Assembly: GCA_040357565.1 (NCBI GenBank) | Contig: JBDODJ010000005.1 | DNA: 64,000 nt | Reading direction: 5' to 3' (one strand) | From: Cercozoa sp. M6MM | Taxonomy: Eukaryota > Endomyxa: Ascetosporea | Shown here: piece after piece, positions 35,486 to 48,900 of the stretch | Layout of the letters: each line of letters begins with the position of its first letter | How positions within the stretch are numbered: position 1 is the first letter of the stretch | The notes under the pieces: model-generated | Seen by the model: the letters and a program-made list of their open reading frames with translations, nothing else | Told to the model about the DNA's origin: nothing | Databases searched by the model: none | Position numbers and translations under genes: made by a program

Positions 35486-37396
35486 TTACAGTAAGGATAG
35501 CGTTTTACCTGGAGGAGCGCGTGCAGGAGGAGCGCGTGTGGGGGGAGCGCGTGCAGAAGGAGTCCGTGCAGTGGGTGCACGTGGAGCCTGAATCGATACC
35601 ATTGGTGCTGTTAATCCATAAGCCAGAGCTACCAGTACACCACACACACAGAGAGAGGAACGAACGGCAGGTCGACTGAGAGCCTGAGGTACTACTCGTG
35701 GCGGAACAGGAAACTGCTTCAAAAACACAAAGAAGCAGTGATTGTGGCAGTCCGGAAAGCAAAGGTGGTGTTGCGGAAAGTACCTTCGACATCGGAGGCT
35801 GTGCGCGAGGAGGAACCTAAACACACGACTCAGGGTATCAGTTTCGCCAAAAGGCTATATTTGATACAGGTGGCAAGGTTGGCTGTGAATGCGAAGGAGC
35901 CTGTGTAGAAAGCAGCATTGATACTATGGTTCAGTCAGTGCTGATTTTACCTTGGGCGGAAGATTGGAAGGTTTGATCGGCAAGGTACTGGGTGGAGAGC
36001 ACATCGGCGCCTATGTGTACGTACATATTTACACACTAAGACAGAAATGATGGAGCTAAGAGAGCGTGTACCCTCGGTGGTGCCTTGGGGGGAACAGGTG
36101 GCACTTTGGTTTGAGCCGACGGTTTTGGCGGTTTTGACGCTGATTCAGATTTGGCCTTGGGCAGTGGTCTCGACGGCGCTGGTGGAGCCGTCGGACGCTT
36201 GGGAGCTGCAGGTGCCTGCGGATACACATGTGTTCGACAGAGCAAAAACAACAACAACAATAAGTAAGGTTACAGCCGGACGCTTGAGAACTGGTGGACC
36301 AGAGCGCGCCTGGCTTCGCAACTGCGGAGAAACTAATGGGGCCTTGGGAGCGGCCTGAATATGGTGCATTGGCCAAAACACTTGCAAGCATAGTCAGAAT
36401 AGTGCCATAGCTTCGGATACCTGCACAGGGGAGACGGGCCTTTGTGGAGACTTGGGCGTGGGTCGCAGGCCGGCTCGCAGACTAGTCGCTGGGGGAGCTC
36501 CTGTCGCCTTTTTTTCTGCACTTGTATTATACATACACTACCTGATACATCTAGAGCACTTGACAGACTGTGATACCTGGGCGACGGTTGGAGGTCACTC
36601 CTGCGGTTGAACGAAGGTTCCGCCGAGCGTCCGCGATGTTGCCCACCGCTACCGAGAGAGACAGTTAGCACAGTGCTTGCACAAACTGTACCTTGTCAGA
36701 GAACAAGAAATGGACTGGATATTTACGCAGGAAGGGACGAGCGCCCGCTGGTGGCACGAACTTCTTCTTGGTCGAGGTGCTGCCAGTTGCTGGGGTCGGA
36801 GGTGACGGCGATGCCGATGGAGGGGCTTTTGGAGGCAACTTTGGCATTCCTGAATGACACTGAGAATAAACGCAATGCCAGCAGAAGAATACCAGTCGTA
36901 CCCACAGACTTGGCAGGGGGTCTCACAGGCGCATGCGGCGGCAGAGGTGCAACTAAGTCACGCAGAGGTTCTTCCCTTATTGAACTAGACAGAGTATTAG
37001 GTAAACGTACTCGCGACACTGTCATTGCGCGTGTGCGTCGTAGCAGTTCTCGAGACAGGAGGCTTGGGCAGTCGGAAAGCGGCGCCAGGTGGTGTGCGCA
37101 CACTGAGTGAGTACATCAAAAACAGTAGCAATTCAGTTTGGCTCAGTTTCAGCTATATGGTTACCCAGGTGGTGTCGGAGTAATACGCGATTTAGGCGGG
37201 ATGGACGATCGAGACGGAATAGTCGGTCGAGGCGAAACAGTCGGTCGAGGCGGAACAGTCGGTCGAGGCGGAACAGGCGGTGCGTTCGGCGGTCGCGGAA
37301 CCTAGCTTACCACAACAAAACGTGCCAGAATGACTCGGCTCATCAGTGTGGCTTAGTGTTTTACGGCTTTCCGAGGCGGTGGTGGTGGCAAAGGCA
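35486..37396 (-). CDS. Verprolin/WIP-like proline-rich protein
   Basis: About twelve short minus-strand exons. The start chosen at 37396 gives MPLPPPPPRKA, the usual opening of verprolin/WIP proteins, then the repeat PPRPTVPPRPTVSPRPT. Nearly every exon is rich in Pro with Ser, Ala and Arg (KAPPSASPSPPTPATG, KRPTAPPAPSRPLPKAK, PPVPPKAPPR, TRAPPARAPP) and has SH3- and EVH1-type motifs. I see no intact WH2 motif; STKKKFVPP is the nearest basic actin-binding-like patch. Verprolins link WASP to actin filaments. The family assignment rests on composition and the N-terminus, so confidence is moderate. The frame ends at 35486 by reading past a possible last donor. Confidence 0.5.
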
Positions 37397-37896
37397 TAGT
37401 CACGCTGTCTTACACTGATACCAACAGCTCTGTACCATGGTACTTGTATTGCAACAAATCCAAAAGAGAAGAGAACAATGAAAGTGACCACGGCAGCCCA
37501 ACAAAAGGACAGCAAGCACCGATCAATACCCTTTGTCTAAACTATATCTTAGCTACTAGAAAGGTGCCTCCGTACAATACACACGTAGTAGCACTCAATC
37601 AAGCACGTAATAAACGGTTTTCTTGCTGTTTTAAACGCGTGCTCGGGTGGCTACGAATACCTCCACGTCAGCTCAAGTTGCAGGTTGCATTCTTCATGCG
37701 GACGTAGTTCGACGAAGGAACGGGTTTCTACCGGTACCGTAGACCAAACTCAGGAGACTATCGCGGTGAGGCTGCGTTATCAGTCATGTCGCGTCACTCG
37801 TGTGAACTGGATAGATCGAACGGAACCACAGGAAACGGACTGCTGAATGGACTCACGCGTCGGGTATGGCAGCTTGACTCGCAGCGGACTAGTCGA
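37397..37896. other. Intergenic region between two minus-strand genes
   Basis: Holds the probable promoter of the verprolin-like gene. A minus-strand frame at 37192-37515 begins with a hydrophobic stretch but has no ATG. Nothing else could be supported. Confidence 0.4.
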
Positions 37897-39875
37897 TCAA
37901 ACGACGAGTACGCCAAACAGACGCGCATGGGCAGGCGTCGCGCTGCCTCGCAGCTGTTCAACCATCAGGACAATGCCCAGACAAGCAAAAGCGATTACCA
38001 GTGTCTGGAAGGCGTCGCGCACGGCTTGAAAACGCTGGCGAAAGTGCGTGACGGCACTGGCAAAACCGCCAGTTTGCAGTATGCTTGACTGTGCACAGAC
38101 ACATGTGGAGAGCAGTCAGACAGCAACAACAAAGAGGGAGGGGATGTACCTCACTGAAGTTGCAGCTGCTGCTGTCGGCAGAGGCGTCACTGTTGGCACT
38201 CTGTGTCATACTCTGTGCCATGCCTTGTGTAAGGCCTTGTGTCCCGCCTGCAGCTGCCTCTCGTTGCTGCCGCTGCCGTCGAAGCTGTGCTCGCGTGGCT
38301 CGACACTGCGCCGAAGCGTAGTGTGCGAACGCTAATGTAACCTCCAGCAACTGGCACAGCGCCTGCACACGACATGATAGCACAGGTATACAATGTATAC
38401 TCTATATATATATTATACATATATATACATATATATATATATATATAGCATACAGTACCGCCAGAAGTGGCGGCTCGGTAAGACACAAGTCGGCCGCCAC
38501 AGCGCGCACCGCCGTCGCGTGCGCGTGCAGCAGCGCCTCGGCCGAGTCGGTGACGGACAGGCCTTTCTCTCTGTCCCGACACGCGTATAAGTGTAGATAC
38601 CAAGCACTCGCACACAGAGGAGACACTGGTACAGTTGCGCAAAGTGCATCTGCACAGTGTCAACCGAGGCATAACGCAGCAGCGCCGTCACAGTGCTGTG
38701 CATTTCGCTGCGTAGCATCAGTGCACTAGTCTGCGCGCACTCACACAGGTATTAGAGTATGCAGGGAAGGAAGTAAGTGCGCGGTGGAATCAAGGTACAG
38801 GTGCCGATGCGCCGCACTGTCTCGGCAGCGAGACCAACTGACGCCAGGCCTCACACCTGCACAGCTTGTGCTTCGGCATATATGAGAGCCCTCTTTCAAA
38901 AACACAAAGTTTACAGTCTGCGCTGACATAGACGCATGCGGAGCAGCGTGCGGAAGACGGTTTCGTAGGTGGCTCGCACCGCCACCGGCAGCAGCAGTTC
39001 TAGAGGGAAGGCCACGTGCGCATGCAGTGACAGGGCGTCCCACCCACTGAGACACGTGCCAACCTCCCTAGACACTGCACACACAGGCACGAGCTCACTG
39101 ACTCTTTCCCTATACACACTGTGACATGAGGTACCTACATCACGGTGCAGCTCGTCCAACCGACGCTCGGTCAGCACGGGTCGGAAGCGGCGCAGCAGTG
39201 CATCGGCCGACCAGCGACGACACGCGCTCGAAGCACGCAGCGCACTCTCAAAGATGCCTTGTATCTGCTCTCACGCACAAGGCACAAGGCATGGCATAGC
39301 TGGGCAACCGTTCCTTTGAAGAACACACCCGGACTGGACGCAGGTCGCGGCTTGGCCGACGCAGCTCGCGCTCGCCCAGGTCGAACAACTCGTCAAACAG
39401 ATCGCTGCTGCCGAGACACATGAGGCCACGCAGCTGTGCCACCAGTGTGTGCACTGCACACCGAGGGTACCACATGCACATGCACATGCATAACGGTAGG
39501 GCAAGGGGGAGGTGGAGTACCCTGCGTGTCCCCACGAACGAGGTGCGACAACAGCGCCTGAGATGCCAGGGCGTGCTGTTGTGACACCTGTTTCACACAC
39601 ACAGGGGTACATAGATACATGTACATACAGACACATACCCCAGCACCACTGGGGAGGCAGGTACCCACTCTCGCAACAAGCGTGTATTCAGCAAACTGGT
39701 GAGAGCATCAGTTTTGTCTCGTGTGTCACTGCAACTGGCACTCTCAGTTTACATGTCGAACCAGAAACAATGTATCCCAAGTACCTTCGCGCACCTCCCT
39801 TTCTGGTTAGTCGCCAGAGTGCTCCCGTGCGAAGTACCTGTGCAGATACAAGAACATGCTATTTATATATACTAC

Positions 39876-39923
<48 letters not shown>

Positions 39924-39933
39924 NNNNNNNNNN

Positions 39934-39982
<49 letters not shown>

Positions 39983-42835
39983 AAGGTGCCAACCTTGACA
40001 GCGTGTGGTCGCAGAAAGTGCGGCAGTGCCGTCTGTCGGAGAGAAACATCGCGCACAATGCCGTCGGCTTCTTGCCTGTGCGTACACATGTGAGTATGTG
40101 TATGTTGTACAGACTCAGAGGCAAGGGAGCAAAAAGAGTGCTGTACGGCGGCACAGGCCAGACGCAAAAATCGCCAGCAACGTCGTGTTCACTCAGTGCA
40201 CCTGTACAAATATAGACGTGCCTACAGTCTCGTCCACATGGACGGGCACTCGCAGTGCAAGTGTACCATGGTGTAGCCAGCGTGCCAGTCGCCAGGCAAA
40301 GGGACGCGCCGTATCGCGCAGTACCTCTTGCAGCGCGCGCTGGATCTCCCTGGGTACAGACGCGGGATAACGTACGGGGGGAGGGGGCAAAAGGAGTAGG
40401 GGACAGTACCCGTCGGCACCGGCGACAGTGGTGTTGATGAAGGCGTGCACCTGCGACAGCAACCGTCCACCAGTGGCGAGATCACCGCCACTGTCACTGT
40501 CACCGTCATCATCTACGTCGTTGTTGTCCCTGTCGTAGCAGCAGTCGTCGATCAGTGACACCAGCACGCGCATCAGTGCGCCAGTGTCACTTCTGCAAAG
40601 CACACACACACCCACGCGCACAATAACAGGGTAGTTCACCCTCACATCCGCGCGGACACCAGCAAGTGTGAGTGTACGCAAAGTAGTGCATCGCCTGCAG
40701 TGACAATGGTCGCTGTGCACAGCGGTGCTGTGTCTCCAACTGCACTGCCAAAGTGTCCACACGACGCAGCTGTCGCTCCAGTGCGCCGCAGAACTGACGT
40801 AAGGGGTAAAGGGGAGAGGTAAAGAGGCGGGAAAGGGGAGAGAGTAAAGATAAAGATACCGCCTGCAGCACCTGGCCCTGCTGACCACGAAACTGCGTCA
40901 CTCGCGCTTCAACAAACACGAAACGTCGCACGCGCGTCACTGCCTCCACTAGCGGTACCTGCCCGGAGTGAAAGTAAAGACGTCAGAGGGCAAAGGGTAA
41001 GGAGAAGTCAGAAGTACCAAGTGCTGCCGCAAGTGACTGCGCGCCCCAGCATCGGCGCGGTTCAGCGAGAGCCACCGTTCGACTATGCACACGTGCTTTC
41101 ACTGCAGACAAGTTTGTTTATGGGGAGGAAAACGGTATTACCAGTGCCACGCACAGTGTCCGACTGCGTGAGGGAAACGCCGTGTCCCATGAGTGTGTAC
41201 AGCAGGTAGTCCACGATCTCTGACTCGCCCTAATCCAACAGAGATAGGGAGAGGTAAAGGGGGTACACAGGGTCAGCTACAGTAACAGTGCCGCCAGCGA
41301 GTGCAGCGACATCAGTGGCATCATCGTCGCACTGCCGCAGCAACTGTTCATCACGTCGCAGCAGACGACTCTGTGTATACACGGGGGGGGGGGGTTAAAG
41401 GAAGGTGATGAGAGTAAGTGAGGCCAGATACCTCGCAGACACGACCGTGTGTCAGTGGTCGGAATGACCACTCACTGTACACCTTGTCCTTGCCCATGGT
41501 CTGTCGTGGGATAAGAGTAACTGAGGGGTAAGCGATAAGACAGAAGTAGGTACAACGAGTCCATCGACAAGGTCGGTGACGGCCGGCATGAGCAGCACGC
41601 GGCCGGCGGCAGTGGCCACGAGCCACAGCGGCGTCGTCATCGTTGCCGTTGTAGCCACCTCCAGTCGCACGCTGCTGTCGTATTTGATCGGCGGAACTTC
41701 TGCCACACCGACACACACACACACATACATATACACACACACACATACAGATATACACATATACACATAAGCATACACATGTCTTCATACCAGACTGATC
41801 ATCAGTCATGCCAGAGAAACCCGAAAGAGCGTCCTGCTGCGGCACTCGTAGTATCAGTCGCAACGCATGCTCCCTCCGCGCGGACAGAGTCACTGCACGT
41901 GTGCCTGGTGACTGCTCCACTACTCAGGGGACACACCTTGTATCTAACACGCGTACGAACTAAACACATGAGGAAACTGCCTACACAAGTACGGCGGATT
42001 CCGGGGTGCCTCTGCCAACCACAGACGACCGAAACACAGACTGATTTCGGCACCTGGCACACAGGTTTTGCTGTCGCTTCTGCTGTAGACCAACTGCAGA
42101 ACAGTTGCACACACAAACACGTACAGTTGTCTGCATAGAAAAGAAGAGAAGTCAAAGCAAGCGGTCGTTCTACTCGAACAGCGGCAGCAGGCGCCACGCC
42201 GCAAAACAATTCGTTTTCGTGCACGAACACAGCCTTCTCGCCTTCTTCTTCAACACAGCAAAGTAAAGGAATAAAGAAAGGCTGAAAGGAACAGAAAAAA
42301 ACAAAAGCACCGCCCAATCGCAGCGAAAGTAACGACTCGAAGCAAAGGAATTGCGCCTCGGTGAACAAGCTAAACTCTGGTCGCGTCTCCTCCCTCCCAA
42401 AGCCGCGAACTTGTGCTACACAAACACAGCACACTAATGATTTGTGTAAAGCAACAAAGAAAGAGAGAAAATGCACTGCTACCTTTGGCAGTGGCGGCAG
42501 CAGCAGCACGCGGTGACGAGTCGTGCAACGTGCGTCGAGCACGTCGCGGCGTCTCATCTGCTTCCTCGTGCTCGTGCCGAAAACGACGGTACTGATGCGA
42601 GGTACTCACAGTGTGACTGCGAGTCACACGCGGCAAGACTATTTCGCCTGAAAACTGATCACAGCGCTGACTTGTCCGCGCGGAGCTGGCCGAGCTACGT
42701 GCCCGTATCGACCTGAAAGCAGAAGCAATTAAATCTGCTAGACTCGGCAGAATCACGACTGCAGTTGTACCGAAGCGAGTCAATCCCACGTGTAATGGCT
42801 TCATCGTCAAAGTCATCGTTCATGGGTTCCGACAT
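37897..42835 (-). CDS. Gamma-tubulin complex component, GCP2-like
   Basis: More than twenty short minus-strand exons, start at 42835 (MSEPMNDDFDDEA), stop at 37897. The N-terminal part is disordered and Arg/Ser-rich. The grip1 region is recognisable: EIVDYLLYTLMGHG, then VERWLSLNRAD, FCGALERQLRRVDTLAVQLE followed by LSLQAMHYFAY (the GCP2 form), GGRLLSQVHAF, and PFAWRLARWLHHGTL. The grip2 region follows: LPHFLRPHAVKVG, LRTGALWRL, LRGLMCLGSSDLFDELF, WDALSLHAHVAFPLELLLPV, YETVFRTLLRMRLC, and the last helices with the HATAVRAVAADLCL motif. GCPs form the ring that nucleates microtubules at centrosomes and basal bodies. GCP2 is preferred over GCP3 on the QLE/LSLQ block. One intron contains a 10-N gap in (AC)n. 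Confidence 0.8.
39878..39981. repeat. (AC)n microsatellite with 10-N gap, intronic
   Basis: AC dinucleotides on both sides of N at 39924-39933, within an intron of the gamma-tubulin complex gene. Repeat length is unresolved. Confidence 0.95.
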
Positions 42836-43318
42836 TCTTCAGTGCGTGTGACTTGCGTTTTCGTGCGCGCGGCCCAGTCACCGCCAGTTGAGAAAGCGCC
42901 ACAATGTGAATGTGAGAGATTTGCACAGCACCAAACAGATGGCGCTGCAGAACCTCAGATCTTTTTGACCACTATTCGGTGCACTGCACAACACACAGAG
43001 ATATGCACGAACAGGCTTGTTTTAATTTGATCAACGCAGCGGAGCGCTGAAATACTTTATTTTGATGACCTCTGCCTAAAATATTGTACCCTTTTAAACG
43101 TGAGCATAACGGCAGACGGACTCGGCAGCCGCACAGCTGCAGCAAACCAAGGTCTGTTTGAGTGCACATTTCACTTGTTCTGCACAGGTTGTGCTAAGAT
43201 CTTGCGAGCCGATCCTGGCTTCAGTCTTTGCTGAGCAAGGGCGAACAATCAATCAGTGAGTCAAAGCAATCTTGAGCAACTCGTTTGTGCACGCTAGTTG
43301 TGTATTAACTTCACTTTC
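42836..43318. other. Divergent intergenic region
   Basis: About 480 bases between the GCP and SLC44 starts, presumably with both promoters. No exon was recognised. Confidence 0.5.
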
Positions 43319-45605
43319 ATGGGCGCGTGCGGCGACTGGACAGGTACCGATTGCATTGGCACGTGCGTGGGTCACCCGACCCGAGCCCTTCGTCTGTGTT
43401 TTTGTATTTTGTGACTGTCCAGGCTGCGCCTGCGCCGTCGGCGACTTCCACGACGATGAAAACCTCACAAGCGTCAAGAAGCGCGGCCGTCACTGCACGG
43501 ACTTGCCGTTTCTGGCGGCGTTCGTGATGCTGTGGGTGGCGATGTTCGCCGTGCTCGGCCTCGCCATCGATAAGGGCGGCGACCCGCAGAAGCTGCTTCG
43601 CGCTGTTGACAACACTGGTGTGTCTGCCTGCCTGCGCCTCTGCTTGTGCTTGCACTTGCATGTGTATACTTGGTGGATAGTATGACACTGATTGGAATTG
43701 GGTGTGTGCAGGCCGCATCTGTGGTGTGTCAAAGGACGTCGAGCACCTCAAGTACGGCGCGTGGCCGGACCTGATGGAGCCGGACTTCAAGGTGTGCGTC
43801 GACTCCTGCAACGACACGACGGGTGGCAACCCCGACTCGAACTTCCGCTCGGGCTTCACGGGCTTTGTCGGCTACAAGAGCATCGGCTTTGCAGGCGCGT
43901 ATTGCCTGCCGGACGTGAGCGACCCGGACAACCAGGTCGGCAACATTGAGATGCCCGAGCACTTCAACGACGCGTCGCAGGTGCTGCAGCGCTACGTGAG
44001 CGACGTGCAGGAGGCCTGGTGGGTCATTGTGGCCTCGGGTTTCATTGCCATGGTATTGCCTTGCTCTCTCTACCCTGCCCTACCTTTTCGCTACCTTACC
44101 TTCACGCGCAATGTTTCGAGTAGTTCCTGGCCTTCTTCTTCGTGTTCCTGGCCAAGAGCTTTGCCGGCTGCCTGGTCTGGTCGTCGATCCTGCTGATCCT
44201 GGCCGGTTTCGCCATGGCCACCATCGTGCTGTTCCAGGAGTACGATGAGGTGAAGAACGACTCCAACCCCGACACACAGCGTGAGAAGGTACCTTGCCCT
44301 TCTAGCTGCCCTACATGTGTGTGTATCCCCCTTTACCCTCCCCCGCCCCTTGGATAGGCTCTGCTGGGCCTGGCTGTGACGTCGGGTGTCTGCACGCTGC
44401 TGTTCTTTGTGTTCCTGGTGCTGATCCGCAAGCGCATCCGTATCGCGATCGAGGTGGTGCGTGAGACGAGCAAGGCACTGCTGGACATGAAGCACCTCGT
44501 GCTGTTCCCAATGCTGCCCTTCCTGGTGCTCGGTCTCTTCATCGTCATGTTCGTCTACTCGCTGCTGTACCTGTTCTCGGTGCAAAACGAGACCTCCAAG
44601 GAGATGTCCGACTACCTCAAGAACGCCGGCTACGAGACGCCGGCCTGGAAGAACGTGCCGGCCGGTCACTACGTCGATCAGTGCGTTTCTCCCTTTGCCT
44701 TCTCTCCCACTGACCATTGCCCTAACCCAACGGTCTGATGGAGGTCTGTGTGTGCAGGGAGTGGGACCGCTCGCTGTCGAACCACCTGTGGCTGTGTCTG
44801 TTCGGCTTCTTCTGGGTGACACAGTTCATCCGCTTCTTCACATACTCGGCCATGGCGGGTGCCGTGGCCGACTGGTACTTCACGCCCTACGAGAACGAGC
44901 GCAAGCGCGTGTCGTCGCCGCTGCTCGGTTCGATCAAGCGCCTGGTGCGCTACCACCTTGGCACGATCGCGTTCGGCTCGATGCTGATCGCCATCGTGCA
45001 GACCATTCGCGCCTTTGTCGAGTACTGCCGCCAGCAGCAGAAGGCGGCCGAGGCACGCGACCAGCGCGTGATCGCGGCCATCTTCACGTGCGCGCAGTGC
45101 TGCCTCAAGTGCGTGCAGTGCTGCCTGGAGCGCTTCACCAAGAACGCCTTCGTGTTTAATGCCGTGTATGGCGCGCCCTTCTGCTCGTCGGGCGTCGAGG
45201 CTTTCAAGCTCGTTTGGGCCAATCTGATCCGCACGGCCGCCGTGCATTTCGTCACCGACTACATTGCCTTCATCGGCCACGTGTTCGTGTCGATCTTCAC
45301 GGCCGGTCTGGCCGGCCTCATTATCAGCAAGTCCTCGGTGCGCGACAACATCACGTCGATCTTTGCGCCGACCCTGCTGTGCTTCTTCATCGGCTATGCC
45401 GTCTCGCAGCTCTTCATGGTGATCTTCGAGACCGTCGTCGACACCATCTTCGTGTGCTTCCTCATCGATGAGCGCGAGAACAAGAAGAGCGGCACAATGC
45501 TCGCGTCGCCCACGCTCGTCGCGCTCGTCGACTCGCACGCCGCCGAGTCCAAGGAGCAGGCGCGTCTCATGAAGGTACTGCCTTGTCTGTCTGTCGCGCG
45601 CGCGC

Positions 45606-45653
<48 letters not shown>

Positions 45654-45762
45654 TCGTTGCCGTGTGCCCACCCTGCAGGACGACGACGAGTTCGAGGCCG
45701 ATTGCTCGCGCATGGGCGTCGACAGCGGCAAGGGCGACTACGCCGACGGTCGTCGTGTCTAA
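43319..45762 (+). CDS. Choline transporter-like protein (SLC44/CTL family)
   Basis: Seven exons (43319-43343, 43423-43617, 43712-44052, 44124-44288, 44358-44680, 44758-45574, 45679-45762) encode 649 residues, the usual CTL length. Topology fits CTL1-5: a first helix (FLAAFVMLWVAMFAVLGLAI), a long Cys-containing extracellular loop (GRICGVSKD onward), a block of helices (WWVIVASGFIAMFLAFFFVFLAKS and following), a second loop, then helices including FVFNAVYGAPFCSSG. The C-terminus has the diagnostic IFAPTLLCFFIGYAVSQLFM, FLIDERENK and an acidic tail. The family moves choline or ethanolamine across plasma and mitochondrial membranes for phospholipid synthesis. The last intron is a (TG)n run. Confidence 0.93.
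45607..45652. repeat. (TG)n microsatellite in the last SLC44 intron
   Basis: GCGCGC followed by about 22 TG units between donor GTACTG and acceptor CTGCAG. Confidence 0.95.
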
Positions 45763-45993
45763 GCGAAACTAAAACTAAAACGTCCTGTTCGCTCATTCTG
45801 CTGACGTTCGACGTCTGTCGCTCGCGCGACGACGTACAGTCGAGCTTATTTCGGTAGCACTAGTGCACTAGTCGTAATGCACTGTGCCAGTGAGGCGAAT
45901 AAGCTTAAATCGATCGAACTGCGCACGGCATGCGATGACGTATTCCGTTGGACGCAGATTTGCATTTAGTTGGGCCGCGCTTGCGAGGCCAGG

Positions 45994-48900
45994 CTATCTG
46001 ACAGCACTTTCTCGTTCTCGTCGAAAGCCGCGAGCGGGCGACTCGACGGAACTGCGGCTGTCCGTGGACGCGGAGGAGGACTGCGACTCGGCGATGCTGT
46101 GCAGTGGCGAGGCCGACGGCGTGCCACTGCCAGTTCGGTGCGACGCCGACGCCGAGCGCAGGCGTTCGGCATCCTCGCGCATCTCCTTGTCAAACGACGT
46201 CATCCACTAAAGGGTAGGGAGACAGTAAGACATTAATAACAGGAGGTGGTGTCGGGGGCAACATGGAGGTAACGGGGTAAAGACACAGGGCGCACTCCTT
46301 ATACCGGGTGTTGCAACAATGTGGCCGCGTCAGGTCGCTGCGCCGGTCGAAGCTCGAGACACTTGTCCAGGAAATCGAGCGCCTCTCTTGACAGCTCTGT
46401 TCGGTATTCTATACACAAGGACACATACACATATATACATACCATACAAAGCACACAAACAGAGGTTGTACCATCACTCAGTTTCGGTGCCTTTTCGGTT
46501 TGTCCAATGTGGTACAATGCCCTGTAGAAGACGTCTCGGAATAACAAGGATAGGAAGATGGAAAAACAGCTCACGTTAGAGGGTTCTGGAAGTCCTGCTG
46601 CCACCACGGTGGTCGTCCAGATAGCATCTCCAGCACGCAGCACCCGACCGACCAAACATCGACCCTTCGGTCGTACCGATGGTCACCACGCAGTACCTGG
46701 AGGACGAGTAAGTGGGATACCAAGGTTGGTGCATAGGGTGATTAAAGAAGGTACCTCGGGAGCCACATAGATGGGCGTGTAGGCAAAACCTACTGACGGT
46801 GCCTCACTGCTCAAAATGTCCTACAGAGAATACCAGTCAGTGTACACCCTCTTCGACCTCTATCTATCACACACTAGGTACCATGAGTTGTTTAGCACTG
46901 CCAAAATCGGCGAGTTTCAGGTCGCCCTCTGTGTTGATCAGCAGGTTCTGCGGCTTAATGTCACGGTCTATGGAGGGGAACAAGAAGGTATCGGGAGGCA
47001 GTAACATGAAGAGACAGAAGTAAACATACGAACGATGTGGTGCTCGTGCAGAAAGGCAACGGCTTTAAGCAACTGATGCGTGAAGGCTTGAGCGCTGCTT
47101 TCGCTCAGTCGGCCGAACGACTTTATCATTTCTAGGCAAGGTAATACGGAGGTAAAAATGGGCCAGACAGAGTACAGGAAGGTGCCTACCACTGAGACTA
47201 CGACCGGCGACGTACTCCATGATTATGAAGAGCTTTCTCGACGTCGATTCAAAGCCGTACAGTTTGACCTATGCCATGCCAGAGGGGGTAACCGTACAGG
47301 GAGACGGAAGGGGGCAAAACACACAATGTTGGGATGCCGCAATCGCTGCATGAGCGCCAGTTCCGTTTGTAGCGCGCGTTGAGCGTCGCCACTCCGCAGC
47401 GGCAGTTGTTTCACCGCCAGCAACTCGCCCGTGTCCTCGTCCATCGCCAGGAACACCTATTTACACGGAAAGGTACCAATGTTGGGTCACGGGGAGCACA
47501 GGGGGAGCACAGCTACCTTGCCAGCAGCACCCTTGCCGATGAGCTCGCCGCGTCTCCAGCGAATGCGTGTGCCATCCTGCGGGGGGGGGGGTAAAGGTGT
47601 AAAGGAGGTGAAGAAATACAAGGTATACCTGCGCCAGAGGCGACATGTCGCCCAGCGCCGACCACTCGCTAAGTTTGCGCCGGTGCACTGGCCGCGCGGA
47701 CGTTGACGAACGTGCCGCCGACGCCGCGCGCGTCCGTGACCGCGTACGCGATGACCTGGAAGCAGACAGAGTAAGGAAAAACAATGGGATAAGGGCAAGT
47801 GCGTAATAGGGGCAAGGGCGTAAGGGAGAAGGGTGAGTAATACACAGGCGTATTGCCGACCGAGCGCGACGAACGCAGTCCTGGTGGAGTCACCGGGGGC
47901 GGCGACACGCGCAGATTGAAGGGGGTCTATCACACACATATATGTGCATATACATATGTATACCTGTCTGCCCCCCCCCCCCCCCAAAGCAACAAAGAGA
48001 CACACAATGCGAGTGGCTGGTCGTCGCGCCAGTTGACTCGACGGCAGTTGCGCACACAACGAGCAGCAAAGCTGGCACGCACACAGAAGGGTAGGAGGTA
48101 GGTTAGGAGGTAGGGAGGGGCAATAGGGGGTCAGGTGTGGGCGTAGGAGACAAGGTACATCGTTGTTGCGCAGGGTCTGCACGGAGTCGGCATGGCAGAA
48201 GGCGCACCTGGCACACGCCTTGTGCACGCGCCGGCCGCACAAGCAGATGACATCGTCCTCTTGACTGCGCAGCTGCTGCCGCGTGAAGGAGCGGCCGCAC
48301 ACGTCGCAGGCGACGTCACAGGCACTCGCGTTGACCAGTGCCAGCGACTCGCACTGCCGGCAGTACAGCAGGCCGCCGATGCTGCCGAACTCGCGCTCGA
48401 TGAGCGAGTGGTGGCACCGCGTGCACTGGAGGCACGCCTCGTGGTACCGCGACTCGCGCCACAGGCAGCACTTCTGCTGCCGCTCTATCACCTCGCCGCA
48501 CGAGGCACAACGCGCCGACACTGCCTTCTGGTAGCACTTCTCGCACCACGTCCTGCGGTACAAGGGGGTGCAAGGGTAGGGAGGGAGGGCAGAGGGAAGG
48601 CAGAGCACTCACCGCTTGCGTAGCCACCGGTAACGGCCGACGACGCCCTGCGACAGGTCGGAGAAGAGCGAGTCGTGACAACACGCGCACCGGAAGCACG
48701 AGGCGCAGTACACTATGGGCGTCTGCTCCTTGCCGCGAGTTAGTGTCAGGAATCTCTCTGGGGGGGGGGGGGGCAGTGGGTAGGAGTAAAGAGTGTGCAG
48801 GAGGGTAATATACACGTGGATACCCTTGTCACTATCTGTTTCGCCCTTGCCGCAACGTTCGCACAGAAAGCCTGTCCGCATGTACAAGGGGATAAAGGGT

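Noticed and set aside
37192..37515. Minus-strand frame starting with a hydrophobic segment, possible signal anchor
   Set aside because: It has no ATG, only a TTG at the start; the MPLPPPPP start at 37396 splices in frame to the Pro-rich exons.
37786..38088. Plus-strand frame of 100 codons
   Set aside because: Overlaps the last exon of the gamma-tubulin complex gene on the other strand and shows no coding character.
47700..47790. FHA-like stretch (GVGGTFVNV) on the minus strand before the kinase domain
   Set aside because: That frame stops within the exon. The frame that continues into the kinase is Ser/Arg-rich linker, so no FHA domain is present.
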